From Lactobacillus delbrueckii (GTDB taxonomy: Bacteria > Bacillota > Bacilli > Lactobacillales > Lactobacillaceae), in the NCBI GenBank assembly GCA_004556255.1, contig SFHY01000037.1:1-9581 (forward strand): DNA of 9,581 nucleotides, read 5' to 3'. Made by a program: the position numbers and the translations under genes. Shown one piece after another: positions 1-5,682 of this stretch (within the stretch, counting starts at the first letter, position 1; every line of letters begins with the position of its first letter). The notes beneath the pieces were generated by a model that was not told where the DNA came from, did no database searches, and saw only the letters and a program-made list of their open reading frames with translations.

Positions 1-736
1 GCAGGTTATACCATGTGGAGTTGTTAATCACACCGCGCCCCGGGTAATTATTCCACCCCTCATAGCGGTCCGTCCGGTAAGGGAAGTAACATTTCTCCCA
101 GCAAAGAGAAATGCCAAATAGCTGCTCAGCATTAAGTTCCTGCATATTTTTGATATTCTCCAGATATTCGTCATAGCTGGAGGAGAAAAATACGGCTCGG
201 TAGGCCTCCGAGTACTCCGGAATATTACAGCTTCCCCAGCCCGGGAATTCAGGAGTATCGATCATGTAATAAAATCCGGTGCGGTACTGGGCCACGCCTG
301 CCGAGGTAGCACCCAGATAAAGCTCGTACTTCAGAGAACGCCGCACTTCAGTCTGATGATCTGAATTGCGGACACTCTCTTCGTCCAGTATGACCTTGAC
401 GCCGACATCCGCCAGATTGCTCTGAATGATCTCTGCCATACGCAGGTAAAGGGATTGAGTCGTCTTGGTCACCTGCGGCGTCAGCAGCACTTCCATCGCG
501 GAGCCGTCCGGCAGCTCCCGCCAGCCATCTCCATCCGTATCCGCGTAACCAGCCTCATCCAGAATTGTCTTGGCTGCCTCCACATCCTGTGCAAGCTGAG
601 GCAGCTCGGCATCATACCCCAGATTGGACGGTGGAATGAAACCCGCACCGGATACCTGCGCGTCCTTTCCGCCGATGGAGACTGCCAACAGCTCGTAGTC
701 CAGCGCCTTGGAAACCGCCTGCCGGAAAGCCAGTTC
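1..736 (-). CDS. ABC transporter substrate-binding protein, SBP_bac_5 (oligopeptide/DppA-OppA) family, partial at both ends
   Basis: The minus strand reads open without a stop from about 736 down to the window edge, giving roughly 245 residues. The order of motifs fits the extracellular solute-binding protein family 5: near the broken N-terminal side AFRQAVSKALDYELLA matches the family pattern 'vRqAi.yAiDre', then GAGFIPPSNLGYD, then AAKTILDEAGYADTDGDGWREL, the usual 'Ak.lLaeAGy.D.dGDG' segment. It continues through MAEIIQSNLADVGVKV and ends in an aromatic-rich stretch. Such proteins bind peptides or related solutes outside the cell and deliver them to an ABC permease. The signal peptide, N-terminal lobe and C-terminus are missing. 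No start codon or ribosome binding site is present, because the similarity stops where the acetyltransferase begins. No transporter partners are visible. The sequence style resembles gut Clostridia rather than Lactobacillus (inference). Family call is fairly secure; ligand unknown. Confidence 0.8.
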
Positions 737-742
737 TATGAC
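715..742. other. Head-to-head junction of two truncated genes (rearrangement or assembly chimera)
   Basis: To the left, the minus-strand binding-protein similarity ends around AFRQAV (about 715-730). To the right, the plus-strand acetyltransferase similarity begins at LPESQFYD, from 719. The two coding regions meet in the same 20 bases on opposite strands, each missing its N-terminal part, and no promoter, ribosome binding site or mobile-element end lies between them. The shared segment gcctgccggaaagccag (718-734) encodes plausible family residues on both strands, so it could be microhomology used by recombination or by an assembler. The exact breakpoint cannot be fixed from one sequence. Confidence 0.65.
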
Positions 743-1192
743 TTGATGCGGCTGGGTTTCATCTCGGAAAACTATCGTTATTCCTACAACCGGATCTGGG
801 TCGAGACTGACGAAAACGACCGGGTCCGGGGGATGATCTGCATGTACCCGGACAAGGCCCAGGGCATTATTGACGTGGTGCTCAGAAAGGAAATGGCCAA
901 GGTCGGCCTGCCAATGACCACCGATATCTTTACCGACAAGGAAGCCCAGAAGGGGGAATGGTATATCGATGCCTTAGCTGTCTCTCCGCGGGACTGGGGG
1001 AAGGGGATTGCCAGCCGCTTAATGGAACTGGCCCCGAAACTGGCCAAGAAGCACGGCTACAAGAAGGTCAGTTTAAACGTGGATCTAGAAAACCCTCGCG
1101 CACAGCAATTATACTTGCGCAAGGGTTTCAAAACGACTAATTCAATGACTATTGGCGACCGCGTTTACGACCATATGGTAAAAGAAGTTTAA
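719..1192 (+). CDS. GNAT family N-acetyltransferase, 5'-truncated
   Basis: A GCN5-related acetyltransferase would transfer the acetyl group of acetyl-CoA to an amine; the substrate cannot be read from sequence. About 157 residues are recognisable from LPESQFYD onward. The segment ENYRYSYNRIWV followed by a variable linker and GEWYIDALAVSP is typical of a lactobacillar GNAT subgroup. Motif A with the acetyl-CoA pyrophosphate loop is RDWGKGIASRL (the R-x-x-G-x-G/A signature), and motif B is NPRAQQLYLRKGF, in the usual order near the C-terminus. Relatives are about 190-200 residues, so some 35-45 N-terminal residues are missing. The open frame continues upstream to an ATG at 455, but those 88 residues are only the antisense of the binding-protein gene, so I set the boundary at 719. 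The 3' end overlaps the convergent gene's end by 44 bases. If the junction is real the gene is probably a pseudogene. Confidence 0.75.
   Translation: MPESQFYDLMRLGFISENYRYSYNRIWVETDENDRVRGMICMYPDKAQGIIDVVLRKEMAKVGLPMTTDIFTDKEAQKGEWYIDALAVSPRDWGKGIASRLMELAPKLAKKHGYKKVSLNVDLENPRAQQLYLRKGFKTTNSMTIGDRVYDHMVKEV
1090..1128 (-). terminator. Candidate intrinsic terminator of the phosphatase operon, inside the GNAT gene
   Basis: On the minus strand, about 20 bases after the TAG of the 1149-1718 gene, there is a 13-pair stem: AAACCCT-T-GCGCA pairs with TGCGC-G-AGGGTTT around a 13-base loop, the single non-Watson-Crick pair being U-G. It is followed by TTTTC. On the plus strand the same position is a C-A mismatch and no T tract follows, so it would act only on minus-strand transcripts. 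The T run is short (four), so termination strength is uncertain. The stem is encoded entirely within the GNAT coding sequence. Confidence 0.4.
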
Positions 1193-1718
1193 AGAAGCTG
1201 GCCGTGCTGGTCGGCCGCCGGTTGAGATTTGGAAAAAGGTCCGGCAGGTTGAGCGGGGTGACGTGCCACTGGGTGAAAAGGACCGCGATCAGCAGAATAA
1301 AGGGGGTATCTTCCTCCCGGCTGATCTGGCAGGTCAAGGTCACCCCCTTGTCGGCTACCACGGTGTCAACGGAAGCCACCTTCTTAAAACCGTCCCGGAA
1401 GGAATAGCTGCCCTGCTTGATGCTGCCATTGACCCAGTAGTTGAGCCGGGTAATGTAGAACAAGTTGGTCTGGGGGCTGTTGACCTTCTTGACGTGGACC
1501 AGGGAGTGGTGAACCACATCCAGGGTGTAAGAAGCGATCAAGCCGGTGCCATCGCTGAACAGGCGGCCGATTTCATTGCCGCTGGTGTCCAGCAGGTAAA
1601 GGGTGTGGTTGGGATTGTCCAGCCGGCCGCGGATGGAGCCAAAGGGCTTGCCCTCCTCATCGGTGATTGGAATCTGGCCCGTGCGGCCTTCCTGGGTCAG
1701 GTAGAGGGTGTAAATCAT
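1149..1718 (-). CDS. Small beta-rich protein, possible tubby/LURP-one-like (YxjI-type) domain
   Basis: A 189-residue protein without signal peptide or clear catalytic motif. I do not recognise it firmly. It alternates short beta-strand-like segments with turns, for example ITDEEGKPFGSIRG (18-31), TLYLLDTSGNEIGRLF (39-54) and ASYTLDVV (62-69). That pattern of repeated 'D-x-x-G' turns within hydrophobic strands resembles the tubby C-terminal-like LURP-one fold. It has one hydrophobic stretch near 139-150 and a basic, positively charged tail (KLLLPYGRKRGRQ). The ATG overlaps the stop of the upstream phosphatase by 4 bases (ATGA), and AGCAGGA lies 4 bases upstream as ribosome binding site, so translation is probably coupled and the start is well supported. 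The last 14 codons overlap the convergent GNAT gene. The function may relate to the phosphatase, but nothing proves it. Confidence 0.6.
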   Translation of the reverse strand: MIYTLYLTQEGRTGQIPITDEEGKPFGSIRGRLDNPNHTLYLLDTSGNEIGRLFSDGTGLIASYTLDVVHHSLVHVKKVNSPQTNLFYITRLNYWVNGSIKQGSYSFRDGFKKVASVDTVVADKGVTLTCQISREEDTPFILLIAVLFTQWHVTPLNLPDLFPNLNRRPTSTASFFKLLLPYGRKRGRQ

Positions 1719-2599
1719 TGGTCCTGCTCTTTTTGATTGTCGGCAATGATCTTGTCGATAGCCCAGGCTACCCCGTCCTCATTGTTGCTCTTGGTGACGA
1801 AGCTGGCAATCGTCTTGATCTGCGGAACGGCATTGCCCATGGCCACGCCGGTGCCGGCAGCCTGGATCATGCTTTCATCGTTCAAGTTGTCGCCGATGGC
1901 CGCGATTTCTTCACGCTGGATGCCCTTGGCCGCCGCGTAGTCCAGCAGGGACTGGCCCTTTTGGGCGCCGGCGGCGTTGATTTCGATGTTGTCGGCCGCG
2001 CTGGAAGTGATGGACAGCTTGTCGATCTCTTCGATTTTCTTAATGACATCGGTGAAGGCGTATTGGCCCCGGGAGTCAAAGACTAAAATCTTCATTACTT
2101 CCGTACCTGGTTCGTCCATCAAGTCTTCGTAGCTTGGCACCTGCTGGATGCTGACGATGGCCGGCTTGCTGGCTGAAACCAAAACAGCCTCCTTGAAGGT
2201 CAGCATTGGGTTCAGTTCCACCATTAAGTGGGCCACGTTGGTAATTCGCTGGCTCAAGTCTTCTGAGTAGACGTGGTTGCTGGTAACCAGTTCGAAGTAA
2301 AAGCCTTCCTTCTTAAGCAGGCGGCAGATCTTTTTGGCCGTTTCCAGCTTCAAGGGATTCTTGACGATCAAGTTGCCGGCCGTGTCAAAGACCAGGCCCC
2401 CGTTTAAGTTGATAAAGCCGCAGTCGATCCCGTATTCTTTAAGCATTGGCTGGGATTCATGGGGTGCCCGGCCGCTGGCCACCATGAATTCGATGCCGTT
2501 TTCTTGGGCGCGTTTAATGGCTTGAACATTGGCGTCAGAAATTTCCATAGAAGAGTTCAGCAGGGTCCCGTCCAAGTCACAGGCGATCAGTTTAATCAT
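1715..2599 (-). CDS. Cof-type HAD-IIB family phosphatase
   Basis: A cytoplasmic, Mg2+-dependent hydrolase of the haloacid dehalogenase superfamily, subclass IIB, which usually dephosphorylates sugar phosphates, FMN or related small molecules. All four motifs are present: motif I CDLDGTLL with nucleophile D8 and acid/base D10, motif II VASGR with S42, motif III AQKGQ with K214, and motif IV GDNLND with D237 and D241. The C2-type cap lies between motifs II and III (roughly residues 80-190). At 294 residues it has somewhat more than the usual 265-290, with an acidic-polar tail (NQKEQDQ). The ATG at 2599 follows AAGGAGG at 7-9 bases, so the start is clear. It is the first gene of a coupled pair with 1149-1718, and it diverges from ung. 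Its Shine-Dalgarno can be masked by a leader hairpin. The substrate cannot be predicted. Confidence 0.93.
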   Translation of the reverse strand: MIKLIACDLDGTLLNSSMEISDANVQAIKRAQENGIEFMVASGRAPHESQPMLKEYGIDCGFINLNGGLVFDTAGNLIVKNPLKLETAKKICRLLKKEGFYFELVTSNHVYSEDLSQRITNVAHLMVELNPMLTFKEAVLVSASKPAIVSIQQVPSYEDLMDEPGTEVMKILVFDSRGQYAFTDVIKKIEEIDKLSITSSAADNIEINAAGAQKGQSLLDYAAAKGIQREEIAAIGDNLNDESMIQAAGTGVAMGNAVPQIKTIASFVTKSNNEDGVAWAIDKIIADNQKEQDQ

Positions 2600-2604
2600 G
2601 TTAT

Positions 2605-2648
2605 TTCCTCCTTGTTGTTATCGATTTCATAATAACATAAAGGAGGAA
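2605..2648 (-). promoter_or_regulatory. Leader hairpin that can sequester the phosphatase Shine-Dalgarno
   Basis: Read on the minus strand, TTCCTCCTT (2648-2640) is a perfect 9-base complement of AAGGAGGAA (2613-2605), the ribosome binding site of the phosphatase. Between them GTTATTAT and ATAACAAC pair 7 of 8 around a 7-base loop, with a 3-base bulge on the 5' side. The whole folds as one long hairpin that ends 5 bases before the ATG and hides the ribosome binding site. GTTATT can also pair with AATAAC just before the start codon, an alternative fold. It matters only if transcription starts upstream of 2648, which I cannot establish. Confidence 0.5.
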
Positions 2649-2712
2649 GTTTGATTACTGCAAAGCGTTTCTTTATTTGAAAAAAGTTGTCGTGAATTAT
2701 TTCACTAGTTTC

Positions 2713-2753
2713 TTTAAATCAAGGGGCAATCATGGTAAGATTGACTAAGGTGA
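2713..2753 (+). promoter_or_regulatory. Possible ung promoter and ribosome binding site
   Basis: TAAGAT (2736-2741) preceded by TGG resembles an extended -10, with TTTAAA (2713-2718) 17 bases upstream as a poor -35. AAGGTGA (2747-2753), 7 bases before the ung ATG, is a good Shine-Dalgarno. The predicted transcript would begin almost at the Shine-Dalgarno, which argues against this exact promoter. A small inverted repeat GTGAA-TTAT-TTCAC (2692-2705) just upstream could be an operator or chance. Confidence 0.25.
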
Positions 2754-2760
2754 ATTACAG

Positions 2761-3444
2761 ATGAAACATTTTATTGGAAATGATTGGGACCAGGTGCTTG
2801 CCCCGGTTTTTGAAAGTGATGAATATCACACTCTGCATGATTTTTTGAAAAAAGAATACCAGACCAGGCAGATCTACCCGGACATGTACCATATCTTTAC
2901 AGCCTTCAAGCTGACCCCTTTTAAAGACACCAAGGTTGTCATTTTGGGCCAGGACCCCTACCACAATCCCGGCCAGGCTAACGGCATGAGTTTTTCTGTC
3001 ATGCCAGGTACGCCCCTGCCGCCGTCCTTGCGCAATATCTATAAGGAGCTCTATGACGATGTTGGGGCCCAGCCGGTCAACCACGGCTACCTTAAACGCT
3101 GGGCCGACCAGGGCGTTCTCTTGCTCAATGCCGTTTTGACCGTGCCATACGGCCAGGCTAACGGCCACCAGGGCAAGGGTTGGGAAATGGTGACAGACGC
3201 CGCGATTAAGGCCTTGAGCGAGCGGGGGCAGGTAGTCTTTATCCTGTGGGGCCGCTTTGCCCAAAATAAGATACCCTTGATCGACCAGGACAAGAATGTC
3301 ATTATCAAGTCAGCCCACCCGAGTCCTTTTTCGGCCAACCGCGGCTTCTTTGGCTCCCGGCCCTTTTCAAGATGCAACGCGGCCCTAAAGGAATTTGGCT
3401 TGGCTCCGGTTGACTGGCAATTGCCGCCTGACCCGGAAGCATGA
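2761..3444 (+). CDS. ung: Uracil-DNA glycosylase, family 1
   Basis: Removes uracil from DNA arising from cytosine deamination or dUMP incorporation, the first step of base excision repair, in the cytoplasm. The 227-residue length matches family 1. The water-activating loop GQDPYHNPGQANG carries the catalytic Asp (D65) and the uracil-stacking region. The central helix GVLLLNAVLTV (118-128) contains the Asn that recognises uracil (N123). The DNA-intercalation loop HPSPFSANRGFFG holds the catalytic His (H186). ATG at 2761 with AAGGTGA 7 bases upstream gives the expected N-terminus. It ends 19 bases before pta and is probably the first gene of ung-pta-tsaE, an order common in lactobacilli. No missing residues or oddities seen. 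Confidence 0.97.
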   Translation: MKHFIGNDWDQVLAPVFESDEYHTLHDFLKKEYQTRQIYPDMYHIFTAFKLTPFKDTKVVILGQDPYHNPGQANGMSFSVMPGTPLPPSLRNIYKELYDDVGAQPVNHGYLKRWADQGVLLLNAVLTVPYGQANGHQGKGWEMVTDAAIKALSERGQVVFILWGRFAQNKIPLIDQDKNVIIKSAHPSPFSANRGFFGSRPFSRCNAALKEFGLAPVDWQLPPDPEA

Positions 3445-3463
3445 TTTTTTGAGGAGATTATTG

Positions 3464-4453
3464 ATGGAAGTTTTTGAACAATTAAAGCAATTGATTAAGC
3501 AAAAAGACAAGCAGCGGATCGTTTTCCCGGAAGGGGAGGACCCGCGGATCCTGACGGCGGTCAGCCGCTTAAAGCAAGATGACCTGGTTGAACCGATTGT
3601 CCTGGGGCAAAAGGACCAGGTCCTGGCTTTGGCGGAAAAATCCGGCTTGGATATGACCGGGATCGAAATCGTGGACTACCAAAACAGCCCGGACTTTGGC
3701 GAGATGGTGGAAAAGTTCCACGACCGGATGGCCGGGGGCAAGCACTTCCAGACCATGGAAGAAGCTGAAGCCGCCATGCACGATGCCAACTTCTACGGGA
3801 CCATGTTGGTTTACACCGGCCAGGCCGACGGGATGGTGTCCGGGGCGGCCCACTCAACGGCCGACACGGTTCGGCCAGCCCTCTTCATTTTGAAGACCAA
3901 GCCGGGGATGCACCGGATTTCCGGCTCCTTCATCATGGAAAGAGGGGAAGAAAAGTATGTCTTTGCTGACTGCGCGATTTCCATCGACCCGACCAGCGAC
4001 CAGCTGGTTGAATTTGCGGCCCAGTCAGCAGCTACGGCCAAGATGATCGGGATCGACCCCAAGGTGGCCTTCCTCAGCTTCTCAACTCACGGCTCAGCCA
4101 AGGGGCCGCAGGTAGACAAGGTGGCGCAAGCGGCCAAAATGTTCAAGGAAAAGTACCCGGACATCCCTGCTGACGGTGACTTGCAGTTTGACGCGGCCTT
4201 CGTGCCGGCAGTTGCTGAACTTAAGGCACCTGGTTCAGCCGTTGGCGGTAAGGCCAATGTCTTCATCTTCCCTGAACTGCAGTCAGGCAACATTGCCTAC
4301 AAGATTACCCAGCGCCTGGGCAACTTTACGGCCATTGGGCCAGTTTTGCAGGGGATTGCCAAGCCGGTCAACGACCTCTCCCGGGGCTGCAGCGCTGACG
4401 ACGTCTACAAGATCGGGATTTTGACGGCTGCTCAAGCTGTCATGGAAGGGTAA
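3464..4453 (+). CDS. pta: Phosphate acetyltransferase
   Basis: Interconverts acetyl-CoA plus phosphate and acetyl phosphate plus CoA. With acetate kinase this yields ATP and acetate, or supplies acetyl-CoA from acetate. The 329-residue, single-domain form lacks the N-terminal regulatory domains of the long enterobacterial enzyme. Characteristic segments are RIVFPEGEDPRIL (18-30), MVSGAAHSTADTVRPAL (124-140), FADCAISIDP (167-176), FLSFSTHGSAKGP (203-215), the substrate-site stretch ELQSGNIAYKITQRLG (271-286) and NDLSRGCSADDVY (303-315), where S306-R307 correspond to the catalytic Ser-Arg pair. I chose ATG 3464 because GAGGAGA lies 6 bases upstream; a longer frame from 3395 overlaps ung and adds non-homologous residues. 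The 19-base gap after ung and 11-base gap before tsaE suggest cotranscription. Confidence 0.97.
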   Translation: MEVFEQLKQLIKQKDKQRIVFPEGEDPRILTAVSRLKQDDLVEPIVLGQKDQVLALAEKSGLDMTGIEIVDYQNSPDFGEMVEKFHDRMAGGKHFQTMEEAEAAMHDANFYGTMLVYTGQADGMVSGAAHSTADTVRPALFILKTKPGMHRISGSFIMERGEEKYVFADCAISIDPTSDQLVEFAAQSAATAKMIGIDPKVAFLSFSTHGSAKGPQVDKVAQAAKMFKEKYPDIPADGDLQFDAAFVPAVAELKAPGSAVGGKANVFIFPELQSGNIAYKITQRLGNFTAIGPVLQGIAKPVNDLSRGCSADDVYKIGILTAAQAVMEG

Positions 4454-4464
4454 AAAAGAAAGCG

Positions 4465-4950
4465 ATGACAGAATTAGCAATCAATTCCGCTTCTGACATG
4501 CAGGCCTTTGGCACCGCCCTGGCCCAAAGCGCCCAGCCCCACGACCTTTTGCTCTTAAAAGGGGACCTGGGGGCCGGCAAGACCACGCTGACCCAGGGCT
4601 TCGGACGGGCTCTAGGGATTAAGCGGCCAGTCAAGAGCCCGACCTTTACCCTGGTCCGGGAATACCGGGAAGGGAAGCTGCCCCTTTTTCACATGGACTT
4701 TTACCGGCTGGAAGGCGATGACCTGGCTTCAATCGACTTAAATGACTACCTGGCTGAAGAAGGCGTGGTCATCATCGAATGGCCCCAGGTGATCCAGGCT
4801 GACCTGCCCAGTGACTTTTTAGAGCTGGTTTTGACCCGGGTGGACGACTCCTGGGATTCAACCAAGCGCCTGCTTGAACTCGTCCCGCATGGCCAAAGAG
4901 CAGCTGCCTGGGCAGAAAAGGCTTGCCGCCTCTACCAGGAAAAGCAGTAA
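4465..4950 (+). CDS. tsaE: tRNA N6-threonylcarbamoyladenosine synthesis ATPase TsaE
   Basis: A P-loop ATPase (formerly YdiB/YjeE) that works with TsaB and TsaD to place threonylcarbamoyl on A37 of ANN-decoding tRNAs. The 161-residue sequence is family length. It shows Walker A GDLGAGKTT (33-41), the SPTF switch segment (58-61), HMDFYRL (76-82) with the conserved Asp-Tyr-Arg, and IIEWP (103-107), a Walker B-like strand carrying the family's Glu and Trp. The start has only a weak A/G-rich ribosome binding site (AAAAGAAAG), so translation probably depends on coupling to pta 11 bases upstream. It is the last gene before the bidirectional terminator. tsaB and tsaD are not in this window. Confidence 0.95.
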   Translation: MTELAINSASDMQAFGTALAQSAQPHDLLLLKGDLGAGKTTLTQGFGRALGIKRPVKSPTFTLVREYREGKLPLFHMDFYRLEGDDLASIDLNDYLAEEGVVIIEWPQVIQADLPSDFLELVLTRVDDSWDSTKRLLELVPHGQRAAAWAEKACRLYQEKQ

Positions 4951-4988
4951 AGCAAAAACAAAAACAGAAGTAAAAGTAAAAACAAAAG
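4951..4988. other. A-rich spacer between tsaE and the terminator
   Basis: About 38 bases made almost only of A with scattered G, C and T (for example aaaaacaaaaacag and aaaagtaaaaacaaaag), with imperfect internal repeats. It encodes nothing. Read on the minus strand it is a long T-rich tail directly after the hairpin, so it extends the U tract for exonuclease transcripts. Confidence 0.6.
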
Positions 4989-5022
4989 AAAAATGGATCA
5001 GCTTGCTGCTGATCCATTTTTT
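4989..5022. terminator. Strong bidirectional intrinsic terminator between tsaE and the exonuclease
   Basis: A 14-pair perfect inverted repeat AAAAATGGATCAGC / GCTGATCCATTTTT with loop TTGCT. The plus strand ends in six Ts, and the minus strand in five Ts followed by a T-rich tail. It sits 38 bases after the tsaE stop and 2 bases after the exonuclease stop, so it can end both convergent transcripts. Confidence 0.93.
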
Positions 5023-5024
5023 GC

Positions 5025-5561
5025 CTAGACTTGGTAGACAAATTTTTTCAAAAGCTCGCTGCCCCGCTTCTCCTCTTCTTTTAAGAGGATGCCGGCGCAG
5101 GCTTCGCTGTCGCTTAAGGCGTTATGGTGGTGCCAAAGCTCCACGCCCAAAAGGTCAGAGACAGTGTTGAGCTGGTAGTTATCCAGGCCCGGCTCCAATT
5201 CCCGGCTGACCTTGAGGCTGTCTAAAACCAGGTAGTGGGGTTCGGCAATCCCGTAGCGGGCCAGGGACTGCTTCATTACATTGCAGTCAAAGCGGGCATT
5301 GTGGGCCGCCACCAGCATCCCTGGCTGAAAAAGGGGCTGGATCTTGGGCCAGACCTCGGCCATAGTCGGGGCTCCCGCCACGTCTTCAGCCGTAATGTCG
5401 TGGACCTTGACCTGCTGGGCGTCAAAAGCCATCTGGGGGTTGATGACCGTGTAAAAGCGGTCGATAATCTTGCTCTCCCGCACTAAAACCAGGGCCAAAG
5501 AGCAGGCGCTGGCCGGGTGCTGGTTGGCAGTTTCAAAGTCCATGGCGACGAAATTTATCAT
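5025..5561 (-). CDS. DnaQ-like DEDDh 3'-5' exonuclease (DNA polymerase III epsilon/PolC exonuclease-like)
   Basis: A stand-alone exonuclease domain that removes nucleotides from 3' ends with two metal ions. The 178 residues carry all DEDDh motifs: ExoI MDFET with D8 and E10, ExoII HNARFD with D92, and ExoIII HHNALSDSEA with H146 and D151. The intervening HDITAEDVAGAP is typical of the DnaQ/PolC exonuclease family in Firmicutes. There is no polymerase, helicase or GIY-YIG domain attached, so it may act in proofreading-like trimming, repair or RNA processing; which is not readable here. The ATG follows GGAGG at 9 bases. It is a single-gene unit, divergent from murB and convergent with tsaE, whose terminator it shares. 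Confidence 0.92.
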   Translation of the reverse strand: MINFVAMDFETANQHPASACSLALVLVRESKIIDRFYTVINPQMAFDAQQVKVHDITAEDVAGAPTMAEVWPKIQPLFQPGMLVAAHNARFDCNVMKQSLARYGIAEPHYLVLDSLKVSRELEPGLDNYQLNTVSDLLGVELWHHHNALSDSEACAGILLKEEEKRGSELLKKFVYQV

Positions 5562-5593
5562 TTGTAAAAGCCTCCGTTTGCGCGTAAGTCAAA

Positions 5594-5649
5594 TTAAGCC
5601 AAGCAAACTTGGTCTTAGCTAGTATAACACAGCGTGAATGCGGTAAAAT
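5594..5649. promoter_or_regulatory. Divergent promoter region of the exonuclease and murB, with a hairpin in the exonuclease leader
   Basis: AGTATAAC (5621-5628) contains TATAAC on the plus strand and TATACT on the minus strand, so -10 boxes for both genes may overlap. For the minus strand TTTACC lies 15 bases upstream, a short spacing; no good plus-strand -35 is seen, and TAAAAT (5644-5649) is another possible murB -10. On the minus strand just downstream of TATACT is an imperfect inverted repeat, CTAAGACCAAG-TTTG-CTTGGCTTAA, with a perfect CCAAG/CTTGG core, which could be an operator or leader hairpin. The murB ribosome binding site AGAGGAGG stands apart at 5666-5673. Confidence 0.3.
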
Positions 5650-5682
5650 ATCAAAAGGAAGATTTAGAGGAGGCAATTTTAA

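Noticed and set aside
455..718. N-terminal 88 residues of the open frame that runs from 455 into the acetyltransferase
   Set aside because: They are the antisense of the solute-binding protein gene, are rich in Arg and Gln without family similarity, and have no ribosome binding site. Only 719-1192 is acetyltransferase.
1200..1216. Hairpin GGCCG-TGCTGGT-CGGCC after the acetyltransferase stop
   Set aside because: Five-pair stem with no T run on the plus strand, and inside the coding region of the convergent gene. Likely chance in GC-rich codons.
2659..2674. Possible CcpA (cre) site TGCAAAGCGTTTCT upstream of ung
   Set aside because: Only the AAGCGTT core fits. The flanking TG and CA are out of register, so it does not meet the cre consensus.
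2651..2680. Nine-codon reading frame (TTG...TGA) after AAAGGAGGAAG
   Set aside because: The Shine-Dalgarno-like sequence is explained as the complement arm of the phosphatase leader hairpin. The spacing is short and the peptide too small to support.
3395..3463. Longer pta start at 3395
   Set aside because: It lies within ung, lacks a ribosome binding site and adds 23 non-homologous residues. ATG 3464 has GAGGAGA upstream.
3561..4293. Long antisense open frames over pta, ung, murB and potA
   Set aside because: Their codons mirror the GC-rich third positions of the genuine genes. They have no ribosome binding sites or protein-like composition.
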